Origin: an uncultured Clostridia bacterium
GTDB lineage: Bacteria; Bacillota; Clostridia; Christensenellales; Borkfalkiaceae
DNA: 64,000 nt
Assembly: GCA_944358655.1 (NCBI GenBank)
Contig: CALVRO010000006.1
Coordinates: forward strand, 1-64,000
Direction: 5' to 3'
Shown: positions 34,657 through 42,220 of the stretch, piece after piece
Position numbering within the stretch: the stretch's first letter is position 1
Layout of the letters: every line of letters begins with the position of its first letter
Translations under genes and position numbers: made by a program
The notes under the pieces: model-generated
Told to the model about the DNA's origin: nothing
What the model saw: only the letters and a program-made list of their open reading frames with translations
Databases searched by the model: none

Positions 34657-35964
34657 TTAAAGCTTATCTATATCATCAACTATCCCCGAGAACAATATCG
34701 CGCCGCGCGGGGAGGTTACCACATACCCGAACGCCCTGTCGACCACGAAGTCGGCTTTGACCTCCTCGTACATGGGCCCCGCCGAACCGGCCATGGCCAC
34801 ATAGGTGAACGCCGCGCCCTCGAGGCCCTTTCTGTCCACCTTGAGTTTTACCGCATGTCTCACCGCCCCACACCAGGCCTCTCCTCCCGGCAGCATGGCC
34901 GTAAGGTCGCACAGCTCCGCCGAAAACAGCGACTTCAGGCCCATTTCGCCGAGCAAGCCCCTCATATCGCCGTCGTAAGAGGCGGTGAACGCGGGGAAGA
35001 GAGCGCGCGTCATATACTGTATCATGTTGACGTCGTCCACGGCGAAGTACTCCTCCTCCGCCGCCTGCAGAATTGCTTGAGAAGTCAACGCCTCGGACAG
35101 CGACGTTCCCTCGTCGGGGAGTATGAAATGCAAATCGTATCCGTCGTGCGTGCGCGTGTAGAAGGCCGTGTAATTTTCGCCCTCGCGCGCACGACCGGGG
35201 TTATAGTCGCCGCGCATCAGTTTTGTGGCCACACTCTCGCCGTTTGCTCTTTCAAAGTCATACATGCCGTCGGCGAGAGGCAGCGGGTCGCCGCCGTGGT
35301 TCCAGTTGTCGGCGAGATAGACCGTGTTTATGAGCGTAAAGACGACATCCTCCGACAGCTCTAAAGGAATGTCGAGAAGGCCCTCGGTCATGCGCCTGAT
35401 ATAGTCGCGCACGGCGAGATTGGCGTTGCGGTTGTCGTCCGCAAAGTCGGCCGCATAGCTGCTGCAGAAATACTCGCTAGCCAGCCTGTCGACGCAGTCG
35501 GGGTCGAACTCGTATCCCTTCCCCAGCCACACCGAGTTGGCAGTAGTTATTTTGCCGTTTTCATAGGTGGCGTTTAGGTGCGAATACAGCCTGCCGAGCC
35601 CTGCCTCGAGCTCGTCTTGGGTCAGTCCGAGAAGGGCGAGGAGCTCCTCCTTTGTCTCCCCCTCGGCGCAGGGCACTACGGTGGCGAGCGCGAAGAATAC
35701 GGAGACGGGCGATATGGCAAAATTCTTATTAGACTCCCCGTCGGAGACCACCGCCTCGGTCAGCCGCGCCGAAAAGGCGTTTGCGGCCGAAATTACTTTG
35801 TCGAGTGCGGCCTCCCCCTCCGAGGAAACTTCGTACTGCCTCGGCGCGTCGGCGGCGGCGAGCAGGGTGCTCTTACCCGCACAGCCCGAAAGCGAGGCGG
35901 CAAGCAGCGTTCCCGCCGCAGCCACGCATGCGAAAAGTTTAGCGTATCTCATCGATTTGTCCAC
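34657..35964 (-). CDS. Serpin-family lipoprotein (protease inhibitor)
   Basis: A 435-aa serpin with a lipoprotein signal peptide (LSGCAG lipobox, Cys about residue 28). Landmarks are FAISPVSVFFALATVVPCAEGETKEEL, ANSVWLGKGYEF, FTLINTVYLADNW and the C-terminal hinge and reactive loop GLEGAAFTYVAMAGSAGPM before ADFVVDRAFGYVV...ILFSGIV. Serpins trap serine or cysteine proteases by covalent conformational change. The reactive loop is atypical, lacking the usual E-A-A-A-A-T run. Anchored on the cell surface, it may blunt external proteases, including host enzymes. Confidence 0.9.
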   Translation of the reverse strand: MDKSMRYAKLFACVAAAGTLLAASLSGCAGKSTLLAAADAPRQYEVSSEGEAALDKVISAANAFSARLTEAVVSDGESNKNFAISPVSVFFALATVVPCAEGETKEELLALLGLTQDELEAGLGRLYSHLNATYENGKITTANSVWLGKGYEFDPDCVDRLASEYFCSSYAADFADDNRNANLAVRDYIRRMTEGLLDIPLELSEDVVFTLINTVYLADNWNHGGDPLPLADGMYDFERANGESVATKLMRGDYNPGRAREGENYTAFYTRTHDGYDLHFILPDEGTSLSEALTSQAILQAAEEEYFAVDDVNMIQYMTRALFPAFTASYDGDMRGLLGEMGLKSLFSAELCDLTAMLPGGEAWCGAVRHAVKLKVDRKGLEGAAFTYVAMAGSAGPMYEEVKADFVVDRAFGYVVTSPRGAILFSGIVDDIDKL

Positions 35965-36262
35965 CCTTAAAATTTTCTATTATTTTTGCCGCCCGTTTTC
36001 GGCCCTTCAATTATATAACAGCTCCTACCCCTCACTTTGTTGGTAAATTTTGAAAATTTTTATGCCTGAGCCGAATATTATCATACGCGATACAAAGCGG
36101 GCAATTATGCTGAAAATCAGGCGCGTTCATCACGACTAAGCCCGCGCTACTTCGGGGAGCGTGAACGCCGCAAAACTCCTCCTCATTTGTAGTTATTTTA
36201 GCATATATATAAAAAATTTGCAATGAGGCAAGCAAAATTTTCATCTTTCGGCGCAAAAATGC
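35965..36262. other. Intergenic region upstream of tRNA-Ala
   Basis: Contains the serpin upstream region and AT-rich DNA. A TATAAT-like box on the minus strand lies near 36012, but no matching -35 is seen. No gene supported. Confidence 0.4.
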
Positions 36263-36292
36263 TTGATTTAGGGCAAGCAAATAGTGTATAAT
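36263..36292 (+). promoter_or_regulatory. Promoter of tRNA-Ala
   Basis: TTGATT (36263-36268), 18-bp spacer, TATAAT (36287-36292), about 35 bases before the tRNA. Confidence 0.65.
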
Positions 36293-36326
36293 CATTGAGC
36301 AACAGCAAGTTGACCGCAAATAATTT

Positions 36327-36402
36327 GGGGTTATAGCGCAGTTGGTAGCGCGTTTGAATGGCATTCAAAAGGTCAGGGGTTCGACTCCCCTTAGCTCCAC
36401 CA
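36327..36402 (+). tRNA. tRNA-Ala (GGC)
   Basis: A 76-nt tRNA with encoded CCA. The acceptor stem GGGGTTA/TAGCTCC contains the G3-U70 wobble that identifies alanine tRNAs. The anticodon loop ATGGCAT has GGC. The T-loop is GTTCGACTC. Its 3' end is copied several times downstream. Confidence 0.96.
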
Positions 36403-36642
36403 GCAAAAGGATAGGCATTTTTGCCTATCCTTTTGCTGTGTGAACAAGGGTATGAAGAAAGCCTGCGGGGCGGGCAAGGCACGAAGTGCCGCCGCTTAGC
36501 CGAGGGGGCCCCTTCAGGGGTTTCGGCTAACTCCCCTTAGCTCCACCAGCAAAAGGATAGGCATTATTGCCTATCCTTTTTGCTGTGTGAACAAGGATAT
36601 GAAGAAAACCTGCGGGGCAGGCAAGGCGCACCGCGCCGCTCG
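36384..36642. repeat. Direct duplication of tRNA-Ala 3' end plus terminator
   Basis: A block of about 112 bp starting ACTCCCCTTAGCTCCACCA occurs at 36384 (inside the tRNA) and again at 36530, 146 bp apart and over 90% alike. Between them is the same 29-bp element (36499-36527) found after tRNA-Ser. Such tRNA 3'-end duplication is typical of attachment sites left by integration. Confidence 0.8.
36402..36437 (+). terminator. tRNA-Ala terminator
   Basis: Perfect 16-bp stem AGCAAAAGGATAGGCA with a TTTT loop. The stem core GGATAGGCA recurs in two further hairpins at 36551-36582 and 37919-37956. Confidence 0.8.
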
Positions 36643-36694
36643 TTTATTCAAGCACCCGCCATAGTGCCATAGGGATTTTACGCCATGTAAATGT

Positions 36695-36723
36695 TTGACG
36701 AAATTTTTTATTTGTGCTATAAT
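36695..36723 (+). promoter_or_regulatory. Promoter of the AT-rich cassette
   Basis: TTGACG (36695-36700), 17-bp spacer, TATAAT (36718-36723). It leaves a 5' UTR of about 130 nt. Confidence 0.75.
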
Positions 36724-36861
36724 ATTAAAAAAAGAGTTGTAATAATGGCAATGATGAATATGACGATGTATACTAATTGGGATACAGTCTAAAATTCATA
36801 CGTTTTTGCCGTGTTTCTTAATGGAATATACTTTCTAATAATAAGCGTAAGGAGGTTTATT

Positions 36862-37464
36862 ATGAATTTGGCGGAGTATGAAAAGGTAAAAAACTTTACC
36901 TATTTGGAATATTGTAATTACTTGCAACAAAAGTATGGTATTGGGTTATGCGACTATATGACAAAATCATGGAATAAAAATACAAAAGTTTCACGCACAA
37001 AAGATGGATTATTGGCTCACCACAAATATGAAGACCATGCCATACTGTTATCAAGTAAGGAATATGCCATGCAAAACCCTTATGAATGGCAGTCAGCGAA
37101 AAACATTGTTTACTGTGATTATTTGGAACATTTGTTTTTACATATTTTAATTTGTGAATATCCCGCCGAAGATCACAATATACTTGAAGCGGTTGGGGTC
37201 GGCGGTGTAATCAATTTTATAGTACCCGAATTAAATGACTTATACAGCGGTTGGAAAACAGGTCAGGCGTGGAGAAAAAATTGTCATAATCTCGTCATTA
37301 ACGATAAAGATGTATATTTGACTTTATTGAAAAGATTTAAAACTTCTTGTAAAGATTATCCTTTCTATACGGGGGATTGTTTATTTACAAGTTTTAATGA
37401 GGCTTTTGGTTTGTGGTCGCGCAAACAAAATACAAAACTATTTAAAGAAATTGCTGCATTATAA
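36862..37464 (+). CDS. Unrecognised His-rich protein, possible HNH-like nuclease
   Basis: A 200-aa protein of AT-rich composition. AAGGAGG at 36849-36855 fixes the ATG at 36862. A core segment has paired histidines (LLAHHKYEDHA, residues 51-60), then KNIVYCDYLEHLFLHI with H90 and H94 spaced three apart. The order HH...N...H-x3-H resembles HNH/His-Me finger nucleases, but the usual zinc cysteines are absent, so this is a guess. It is the first gene of a two-gene unit flanked by tRNA-Ala 3'-end copies. Confidence 0.6.
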   Translation: MNLAEYEKVKNFTYLEYCNYLQQKYGIGLCDYMTKSWNKNTKVSRTKDGLLAHHKYEDHAILLSSKEYAMQNPYEWQSAKNIVYCDYLEHLFLHILICEYPAEDHNILEAVGVGGVINFIVPELNDLYSGWKTGQAWRKNCHNLVINDKDVYLTLLKRFKTSCKDYPFYTGDCLFTSFNEAFGLWSRKQNTKLFKEIAAL

Positions 37465-37465
37465 T

Positions 37466-37870
37466 ATGACATTAGACGATTTTCATTTTATCCTTGGACA
37501 AACAATAATGTATTGTCAAGTAATAGAACACAACGCAAAGCGTATATATGCCGCTATGCACGTAGGCGACTTTTATGATAATTTAGTAAACATTGAAAAG
37601 TGGTCACTTGGTCAAACTGTCCAAAAATTAAAAAAACTTGATTTCAGTGGCAAAAATCGGTACATATCGGCAAGCGATTATAATTTTCTTAAACAAATGA
37701 CAGAAAAGCGCAACCATTGGTGTCATCAAACATATCAAAATTTCTTATATAATAAACAGTTTTTACAAAGTAAAGAGTATACAAACGAATGTCGTAAATT
37801 GAAACGCGATAATGAACGACTATCAAATGTTTGCGACGCATTAGAAAAAGTGCGAATACAAGCGATGTAA
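37466..37870 (+). CDS. Candidate HEPN-domain RNase
   Basis: A 134-aa, all-helical, AT-rich protein. The motif TEKRNHWCHQTY (about residues 79-90) contains R82-N83-x3-H87, the Rx4-6H signature with a polar residue after the Arg that marks HEPN ribonucleases found in toxin and defence systems. A Lys/Arg-rich coiled-coil-like tail (about 101-130) follows. The ATG at 37466 lies one base after the stop of the preceding gene, so the two are translationally linked. A toxin or anti-phage effector is plausible; not proven. Confidence 0.6.
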   Translation: MTLDDFHFILGQTIMYCQVIEHNAKRIYAAMHVGDFYDNLVNIEKWSLGQTVQKLKKLDFSGKNRYISASDYNFLKQMTEKRNHWCHQTYQNFLYNKQFLQSKEYTNECRKLKRDNERLSNVCDALEKVRIQAM

Positions 37871-37910
37871 GATTTTGGACGAAATTAAATATTCATTTTA
37901 CGTTACTACC

Positions 37911-38104
37911 GCTCCACCATGATATCGGATAGGCAATAATGCCTATCCGATATCATTGTTTTGGGGGACTATTAGGGGAGTCGAGGGGAGGCAAGCATTG
38001 CGAACGCAATGCGCAGGTCGGCGGGCTCTACCGCCGACAAAACAGTGGACACCCACTGTTTTCCGTGCGCGTCCGCTCAAGGCGCGACTCCCCTTAGCTC
38101 CACC
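37911..38104. repeat. Right-hand tRNA-Ala 3'-end copies and perfect palindrome
   Basis: GCTCCACCA recurs at 37911-37919, immediately followed by a perfect 17-bp-arm palindrome (37919-37935 and 37940-37956) with the tRNA terminator core GGATAGGCA. A fuller copy, GACTCCCCTTAGCTCCACC, is at 38086-38104. These mirror the left-hand copies and bracket the two-gene cassette. Confidence 0.75.
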
Positions 38105-38635
38105 TCGTCGCCGCGAGGCTAATTACGCAGCAAGCCGAGTTTATCTCGGCTTGTTTGCTTTACAGCCTGCGGCTCCTCTTTCGCGCAAAAGCCACGGTTT
38201 TGCGCGAAGCCGAGGAAATGATTTATGCACTCCGTGAAAGCAAATTCGCCCTTGCCCGCCCCCCCTCTTCGCGAGTGCGGCGCTTTAGTGATTTGCTACA
38301 TATTCTTCAGAGGGTGCTCGCAGAGCTGCGCACCCATACTCCACTCCATTGTCATGCCGAGCAGCGCGCCGATATGGTTGGATACAGTAATAGCAAGTGC
38401 GCGCGTAGCGAGGCATCTCTTCGCGGCAGCGACGGACAAGTTGTAGTTAAAGTGTATCTGAAGCGACACCAGGGAGATTTCTCCGCTACGAACGCTAAAG
38501 CGTTCTCCGGTCGAAATGACAGCCTTATAGTCGGGGAAATTTCTCCGTTTCGCCCGACGCGCTTCGCGCGGCGGGCTTCAGCCGAAATGACATGTTCTGC
38601 ACGGGCAGCGCGCTACTCTTGCCCTGAATGACAAA
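38105..38635. repeat. Dispersed composite repeat, locus 3
   Basis: Contains the 27-bp near-palindrome in inverse orientation (38181-38207), an AAGCCGAG/CTCGGCTT hairpin, the CAGCCTGCGGCTCCTC block and TTGTCATGCCGAGCAGCGCG, all shared with locus 4 near 48.3 kb and partly with loci 1 and 2. No gene supported. Confidence 0.7.
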
Positions 38636-38709
38636 AATAGGAAGGCGCGCGGCCGATAGGCCGCGCGCCAAACCTATTACCCCGTAGAAACGGGGAAAAT
38701 ATTACGCCG

Positions 38710-39105
38710 TTATATAACCTTATAGGCAAATGGCAGCAGCTCGGAGGCGCGGATTTTGAAGTAGTCGCCCTCGCGGCCGACGATAACCATGCACGACGGG
38801 CAATAGTCGGCGAGCATCTGCCTGCAGTTTCCGCAGGGCGGCAGCACGTCGCCGCCCTCACCGCCGCGTACGGCGACTATGGTCGAAAAGCACCTTTCGC
38901 CGTTTGTGACGGCCGTGCCGAGAGCAACCTGCTCGGCGCAGACGCCGTGGAGGGAATAGCAGTTGACCCCCACATATACCCGCCCGTTTACGCAGCGTAC
39001 GGCGGCGCCGACGGTGTGAAGATAGTTTTGGCCGTCGTAGTTTGCCGCTATGGCGGCGCGGGCAGCCTCGATAAGTTCAAAGTCGGCGGCGTCAATTTTG
39101 GTCAT
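38710..39105 (-). CDS. cdd: Cytidine deaminase
   Basis: A 131-aa enzyme of the small tetrameric cytidine deaminase type. Zinc-site motifs: GVCAEQVALG (CAE with catalytic Glu) and LPPCGNCRQML (PCxxC). It deaminates cytidine and deoxycytidine for salvage. The ATG at 39105 has GGGGGAG upstream and overlaps the preceding wzy-like gene by 14 bases. Confidence 0.93.
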   Translation of the reverse strand: MTKIDAADFELIEAARAAIAANYDGQNYLHTVGAAVRCVNGRVYVGVNCYSLHGVCAEQVALGTAVTNGERCFSTIVAVRGGEGGDVLPPCGNCRQMLADYCPSCMVIVGREGDYFKIRASELLPFAYKVI

Positions 39106-40510
39106 CGCACTCCCCCTCCTCACCCTTTACGAGTATGGCCGTGAGGCAGCTGTAGACCAGCGTGGGCAGCAGATAGAAGATGTGGTTGTCCAGCAGGCTG
39201 AGAAGGAGCAGCGCAAGTATTGTGAGCGCTATGAACGAGCGGCCGTGCGTGGGGCGCCTTAAATAGCTTACGACCGTCTGCACGCGGTGCACGACGTACG
39301 CGACGAGCGCGAACAGTCCGCCCGAGCCGATGAGCTGGAAGAAGGTGCAGTGGTACATGTGCGGGATGAGATCGAGGCCGATAAACTCGTCCTTTTCGGG
39401 CCTGTAGAAGCCCGTGCCGAATACGGGGTTGCTTAAAAACTCGTCGAAGGCGGTATAATAGAGGTCTATCCTGCCGCTGCCGTCGAAAAAGTTGTTTAAA
39501 AGGCCGTGCAAGACGTCGGCGACAAGATCGCGCTTTATTATCGCGAACACTATGCCGACGGCGATTATAGCGGCATATATGCCGCCGTTCAGCCACTTAT
39601 GGGGATTTTTAACGAATATCCACACGGCGCAGATGACAAAGACGACGGCGCCAAACATCATGGACTGGCGGCTGAGCGTGGCCAGCGTTATGCCCATCAG
39701 CGCGGCGAGGAGGACGGTGAACAGGCAGCTCCACTTCCTTTGGCCGTACTTTATGGCAAAATACGCCGCCGAGGGCATGGAGATTACGATCAGCATGCCC
39801 ATGGTGTTGTACATGCCCCAACCGAAGTAGAGCTGCACTCTGTCCAGCCCGCCGTCATCCGTCCACAGTCCCTCGTAGGTGGCGTAGGCGACGGCCAACT
39901 CTATGGCCATGCAGGCCGCCATGGCGATAAAGGACAGGGCGACGCGGTCGTAAGTCTTTTGGCCGACCTTGACCGACGAGGCGCAGAATACATACACGCC
40001 AAAAAAGAGAAAGGCCAGAAAGAAGCCGAAAATGGTGTTCATGGGCGAATATGAGTCGCTGAACAGGCTGTTGCACAGCAGCGAGGCGGCAAAGACGCAC
40101 ATCCCCCAGAATACAGGCGAGAGCTTTAGATTGCCCCGCCTCGCCTCGCGCACGGCGCGCAATATGCCCGAGAGAGCAAACACGGCGACGCACAGCCCTA
40201 TCTGCACGAGCGAGGCCGTGCGGAAGTAGTAATCGGAGGGGTGGCCGCCTATCAGCGTGGGCGAATTCTTCATGGATATCATGATATTCATGAACAGGAA
40301 TATTGCGAGCAGCGGCGAAGTGTCCCTGCAGTACAAAAAGATGAAGGAGCCGACGAGGGCCATGAACCAAATGATGACCATGTCGAGCGCCAGATAGTAG
40401 CACAGTAGCGTTACCGCGGCGACGATAAAGGGAAAAAAGAGCGAGGATATCACCCTCTCCATGCAGTCGGCCGCGCTTTTGAGCGCGAGTGTTGCGCTGT
40501 TTTGCTTCAT
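39092..40510 (-). CDS. O-antigen ligase/polymerase-like membrane protein, paralogue of the 6862 gene
   Basis: A 472-aa polytopic protein with about 11 segments, closely similar to the 513-aa protein at 6862-8403. The shared landmark FGWGMYNTMGML appears in both, as does the loop DLYYTAFDEFLSNPVFGTGFY. It belongs to the Wzy/WaaL-type superfamily. Here it stands apart from glycan genes, ahead of cdd. The start at 40510 has GGAGAG eight bases upstream. Confidence 0.75.
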   Translation of the reverse strand: MKQNSATLALKSAADCMERVISSLFFPFIVAAVTLLCYYLALDMVIIWFMALVGSFIFLYCRDTSPLLAIFLFMNIMISMKNSPTLIGGHPSDYYFRTASLVQIGLCVAVFALSGILRAVREARRGNLKLSPVFWGMCVFAASLLCNSLFSDSYSPMNTIFGFFLAFLFFGVYVFCASSVKVGQKTYDRVALSFIAMAACMAIELAVAYATYEGLWTDDGGLDRVQLYFGWGMYNTMGMLIVISMPSAAYFAIKYGQRKWSCLFTVLLAALMGITLATLSRQSMMFGAVVFVICAVWIFVKNPHKWLNGGIYAAIIAVGIVFAIIKRDLVADVLHGLLNNFFDGSGRIDLYYTAFDEFLSNPVFGTGFYRPEKDEFIGLDLIPHMYHCTFFQLIGSGGLFALVAYVVHRVQTVVSYLRRPTHGRSFIALTILALLLLSLLDNHIFYLLPTLVYSCLTAILVKGEEGECDDQN

Positions 40511-40586
40511 TATAACTCTCCAGAATTTAATATTGGCGGCATGTAGCCGCAGGATAGGGCGGCACATATGGGGCCCGACGAGCCTA

Positions 40587-40835
40587 TCAGAGTATGCGCT
40601 CTATCTCGCGCGTGCGGTTGACGGGAAAGGGCGCCGTCTGCTTGGTGACGTGCTCGACTTTGAGCACCTCGCCGCGCTCCGGGCAGGCGCGGCCAGGCAC
40701 CTGCACGCCGTCGCCGGCCTTTACGAGGGGAAAGGGGCTGATGAACCAGCGCTTTTCGCCGCTTTCGAGCCGGACGAATACATAGATGAGATCTTCGTAA
40801 TCGGCGATGATGCCGCCGCTGAGCGAATGTATCAT
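40587..40835 (-). CDS. Small unrecognised protein (82 aa)
   Basis: An 82-aa protein, MIHSLSGGIIADYEDLIYVF then RWFISPFPLVKAGDGVQVPG and REIERIL. It looks like a small beta-rich domain with alternating hydrophobics and a basic C-terminus; I do not recognise the family. AAGG precedes the start. A promoter lies at 40893-40921, and it is probably co-transcribed with the wzy-like gene 77 bases downstream. Confidence 0.6.
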   Translation of the reverse strand: MIHSLSGGIIADYEDLIYVFVRLESGEKRWFISPFPLVKAGDGVQVPGRACPERGEVLKVEHVTKQTAPFPVNRTREIERIL

Positions 40836-40851
40836 ATTTTAAACCGCCTTC

Positions 40852-40883
40852 GGGCGGGGCGGACGCGCGCGTCCGCCCCGCCC
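40852..40883 (-). other. GC hairpin at the 5' end of the 82-aa gene mRNA
   Basis: Perfect 15-bp stem GGGCGGGGCGGACGC right after the predicted transcription start (about 40886). No T-run; it may stabilise the mRNA 5' end or modulate initiation. Confidence 0.5.
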
Positions 40884-40892
40884 CTTTATTAT

Positions 40893-40921
40893 ATTTTACC
40901 ACACTTTAACACAAATGTCAC
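40893..40921 (-). promoter_or_regulatory. Promoter of the 82-aa gene
   Basis: Minus strand GTGACA (40921-40916), 17-bp spacer, TAAAAT (40898-40893). Confidence 0.65.
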
Positions 40922-40975
40922 CCATAGAGGGCAGGTTTTTTGGCGGCGGGAAAATATTGTTATGGACGCAAAACG

Positions 40976-41011
40976 GGGGACGGCGGCCGCGCTTGCGCGG
41001 CCGCCGTCCCC
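40976..41011 (-). terminator. Terminator of the hemolysin III gene
   Basis: Perfect 17-bp stem GGGGACGGCGGCCGCGC with a two-base loop, just after the stop on the minus strand. Confidence 0.75.
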
Positions 41012-41034
41012 TTTAAAAAAACTGCGGAGAATAT

Positions 41035-41733
41035 TTACATGAACATCAGCATCAGCACGCTGAAGAACTGGCACACCGAGCCCGCAAGCACGAACATATG
41101 CCATATGCAATGCATATACTTGTGGTTTTTACCGAGGGCGAAGAAGATTATGCCAGCCGTGTAGGCTATGCCGCCCGCCAGCAGCCACGCAAAGCAGGCC
41201 GTGCTCACCGTGCTTAAAAGCAGGGGCGCGGCGGGGACTATCATCCAGCCCATCACCACATAGGCTATCATCGAAAGCACCTTTACGGCCTTCCAGCGCA
41301 TGTTGATGGCGTTGAAGGTAATGCCGAGCACGGCCATTCCCCACTCCACCGCCAATATGGTATAGCCTATAGTTGTGCCCCAAAAGGGTATGAGGCAGAA
41401 GGGGGTGTAGCAGCCGGCTATGAGCAGAAATATCGTGCAGTGGTCGAACACCCTGAACACGCGCTTGGCCCTGCCCGCGGGCAGGAAGTGATAGAGGGCG
41501 CTCATGGTGTAGAGGGTGACTATTGAAAAGGCGTAGACCGCGGCGGCGGCATACTTGTTGGCCGTGGGGCCGTTGAGCGCGGCGGCCACTATGAGCAGTA
41601 CGCCGAACACGAGGCCGAGCCCTCCTCCCACTATGTGCGATATGGCGTTGAACAGATCCTCGCCCTTGCCGTAGACGGGCTCGGGCTCCCTGGCCTTTAT
41701 TTGAGTATTTTTGACGGCAAGAGTATTTTCCAT
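41035..41733 (-). CDS. Hemolysin III family (PAQR) membrane protein
   Basis: A 232-aa protein with about seven membrane segments. Conserved PAQR/HlyIII landmarks are NAISHIVGGGLGL, MSALYHFLP, RVFDHCTIFLLIAGCYTPF and a C-terminal HKYMHCIWHMFVLAGS (metal-binding His pair). The family includes bacterial YqfA and eukaryotic adiponectin receptors; the metal site suggests a hydrolase, but the substrate is unknown and the name hemolysin should not be taken literally. AAGGAGG precedes the start. Confidence 0.9.
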   Translation of the reverse strand: MENTLAVKNTQIKAREPEPVYGKGEDLFNAISHIVGGGLGLVFGVLLIVAAALNGPTANKYAAAAVYAFSIVTLYTMSALYHFLPAGRAKRVFRVFDHCTIFLLIAGCYTPFCLIPFWGTTIGYTILAVEWGMAVLGITFNAINMRWKAVKVLSMIAYVVMGWMIVPAAPLLLSTVSTACFAWLLAGGIAYTAGIIFFALGKNHKYMHCIWHMFVLAGSVCQFFSVLMLMFM

Positions 41734-41923
41734 ATATTGAAACCTCCTTAAAGCGTGTTTTGTCTGCTAAAACAATATCGGGGCAGGGGCGGCAGACCGC
41801 CGTTTTGGCGGCGCCGCCTACGCTCGTTTGCTCCGCCCCCGCCTTTGCAATATAATTATAGACCAAAACCCGCCAGATTACCACCTACTTTTTAAAAACG
41901 CCCTCTCCCCTTTAATTTGCCCG

Positions 41924-41982
41924 CTCTACTGCGCAAATATGGCACTCTACCGCGCAAATTGCACACTCTACCGACGGTAGAG
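41924..41982. repeat. Three 21-bp-phased direct repeats, operator-like
   Basis: CTCTAC starts at 41924, 41945 and 41966, exactly 21 bp apart. The first two units share CTCTACYGCGCAAAT; the third forms a palindrome CTCTACCGACGGTAGAG. They end 23 bp before the -35 of the XRE-gene promoter, all on one DNA face. Confidence 0.7.
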
Positions 41983-42005
41983 TTGCCCTTGCAACGGGCG
42001 GTCGC

Positions 42006-42034
42006 TTGCCTTTTTCAATGAGGCGGTATATAAT
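42006..42034 (+). promoter_or_regulatory. Promoter of the XRE pseudogene
   Basis: TTGCCT (42006-42011), 17-bp spacer, TATAAT (42029-42034), leaving a leader of about 180 nt. Confidence 0.7.
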
Positions 42035-42220
42035 TTATTCGAAATAAAGCCTTTCGGGCGGGAGAGGCGGCCGCGGACGACAAAGCGCCGCGCACCACAT
42101 AGACCGGCAGACAGCCGCCTGTCCCTCGGGTCAACGCGCCCCGCGTTCATTCGCCCCTCGCGTTCATGGGCCAGACAGGCGGGGCGGCCCGTCCAAGGCA
42201 AAAAATATCAGGAGATAATA

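Noticed and set aside
36198..36482. Minus-strand frame spanning tRNA-Ala
   Set aside because: It is the complement of the tRNA and its terminator; no ribosome site.
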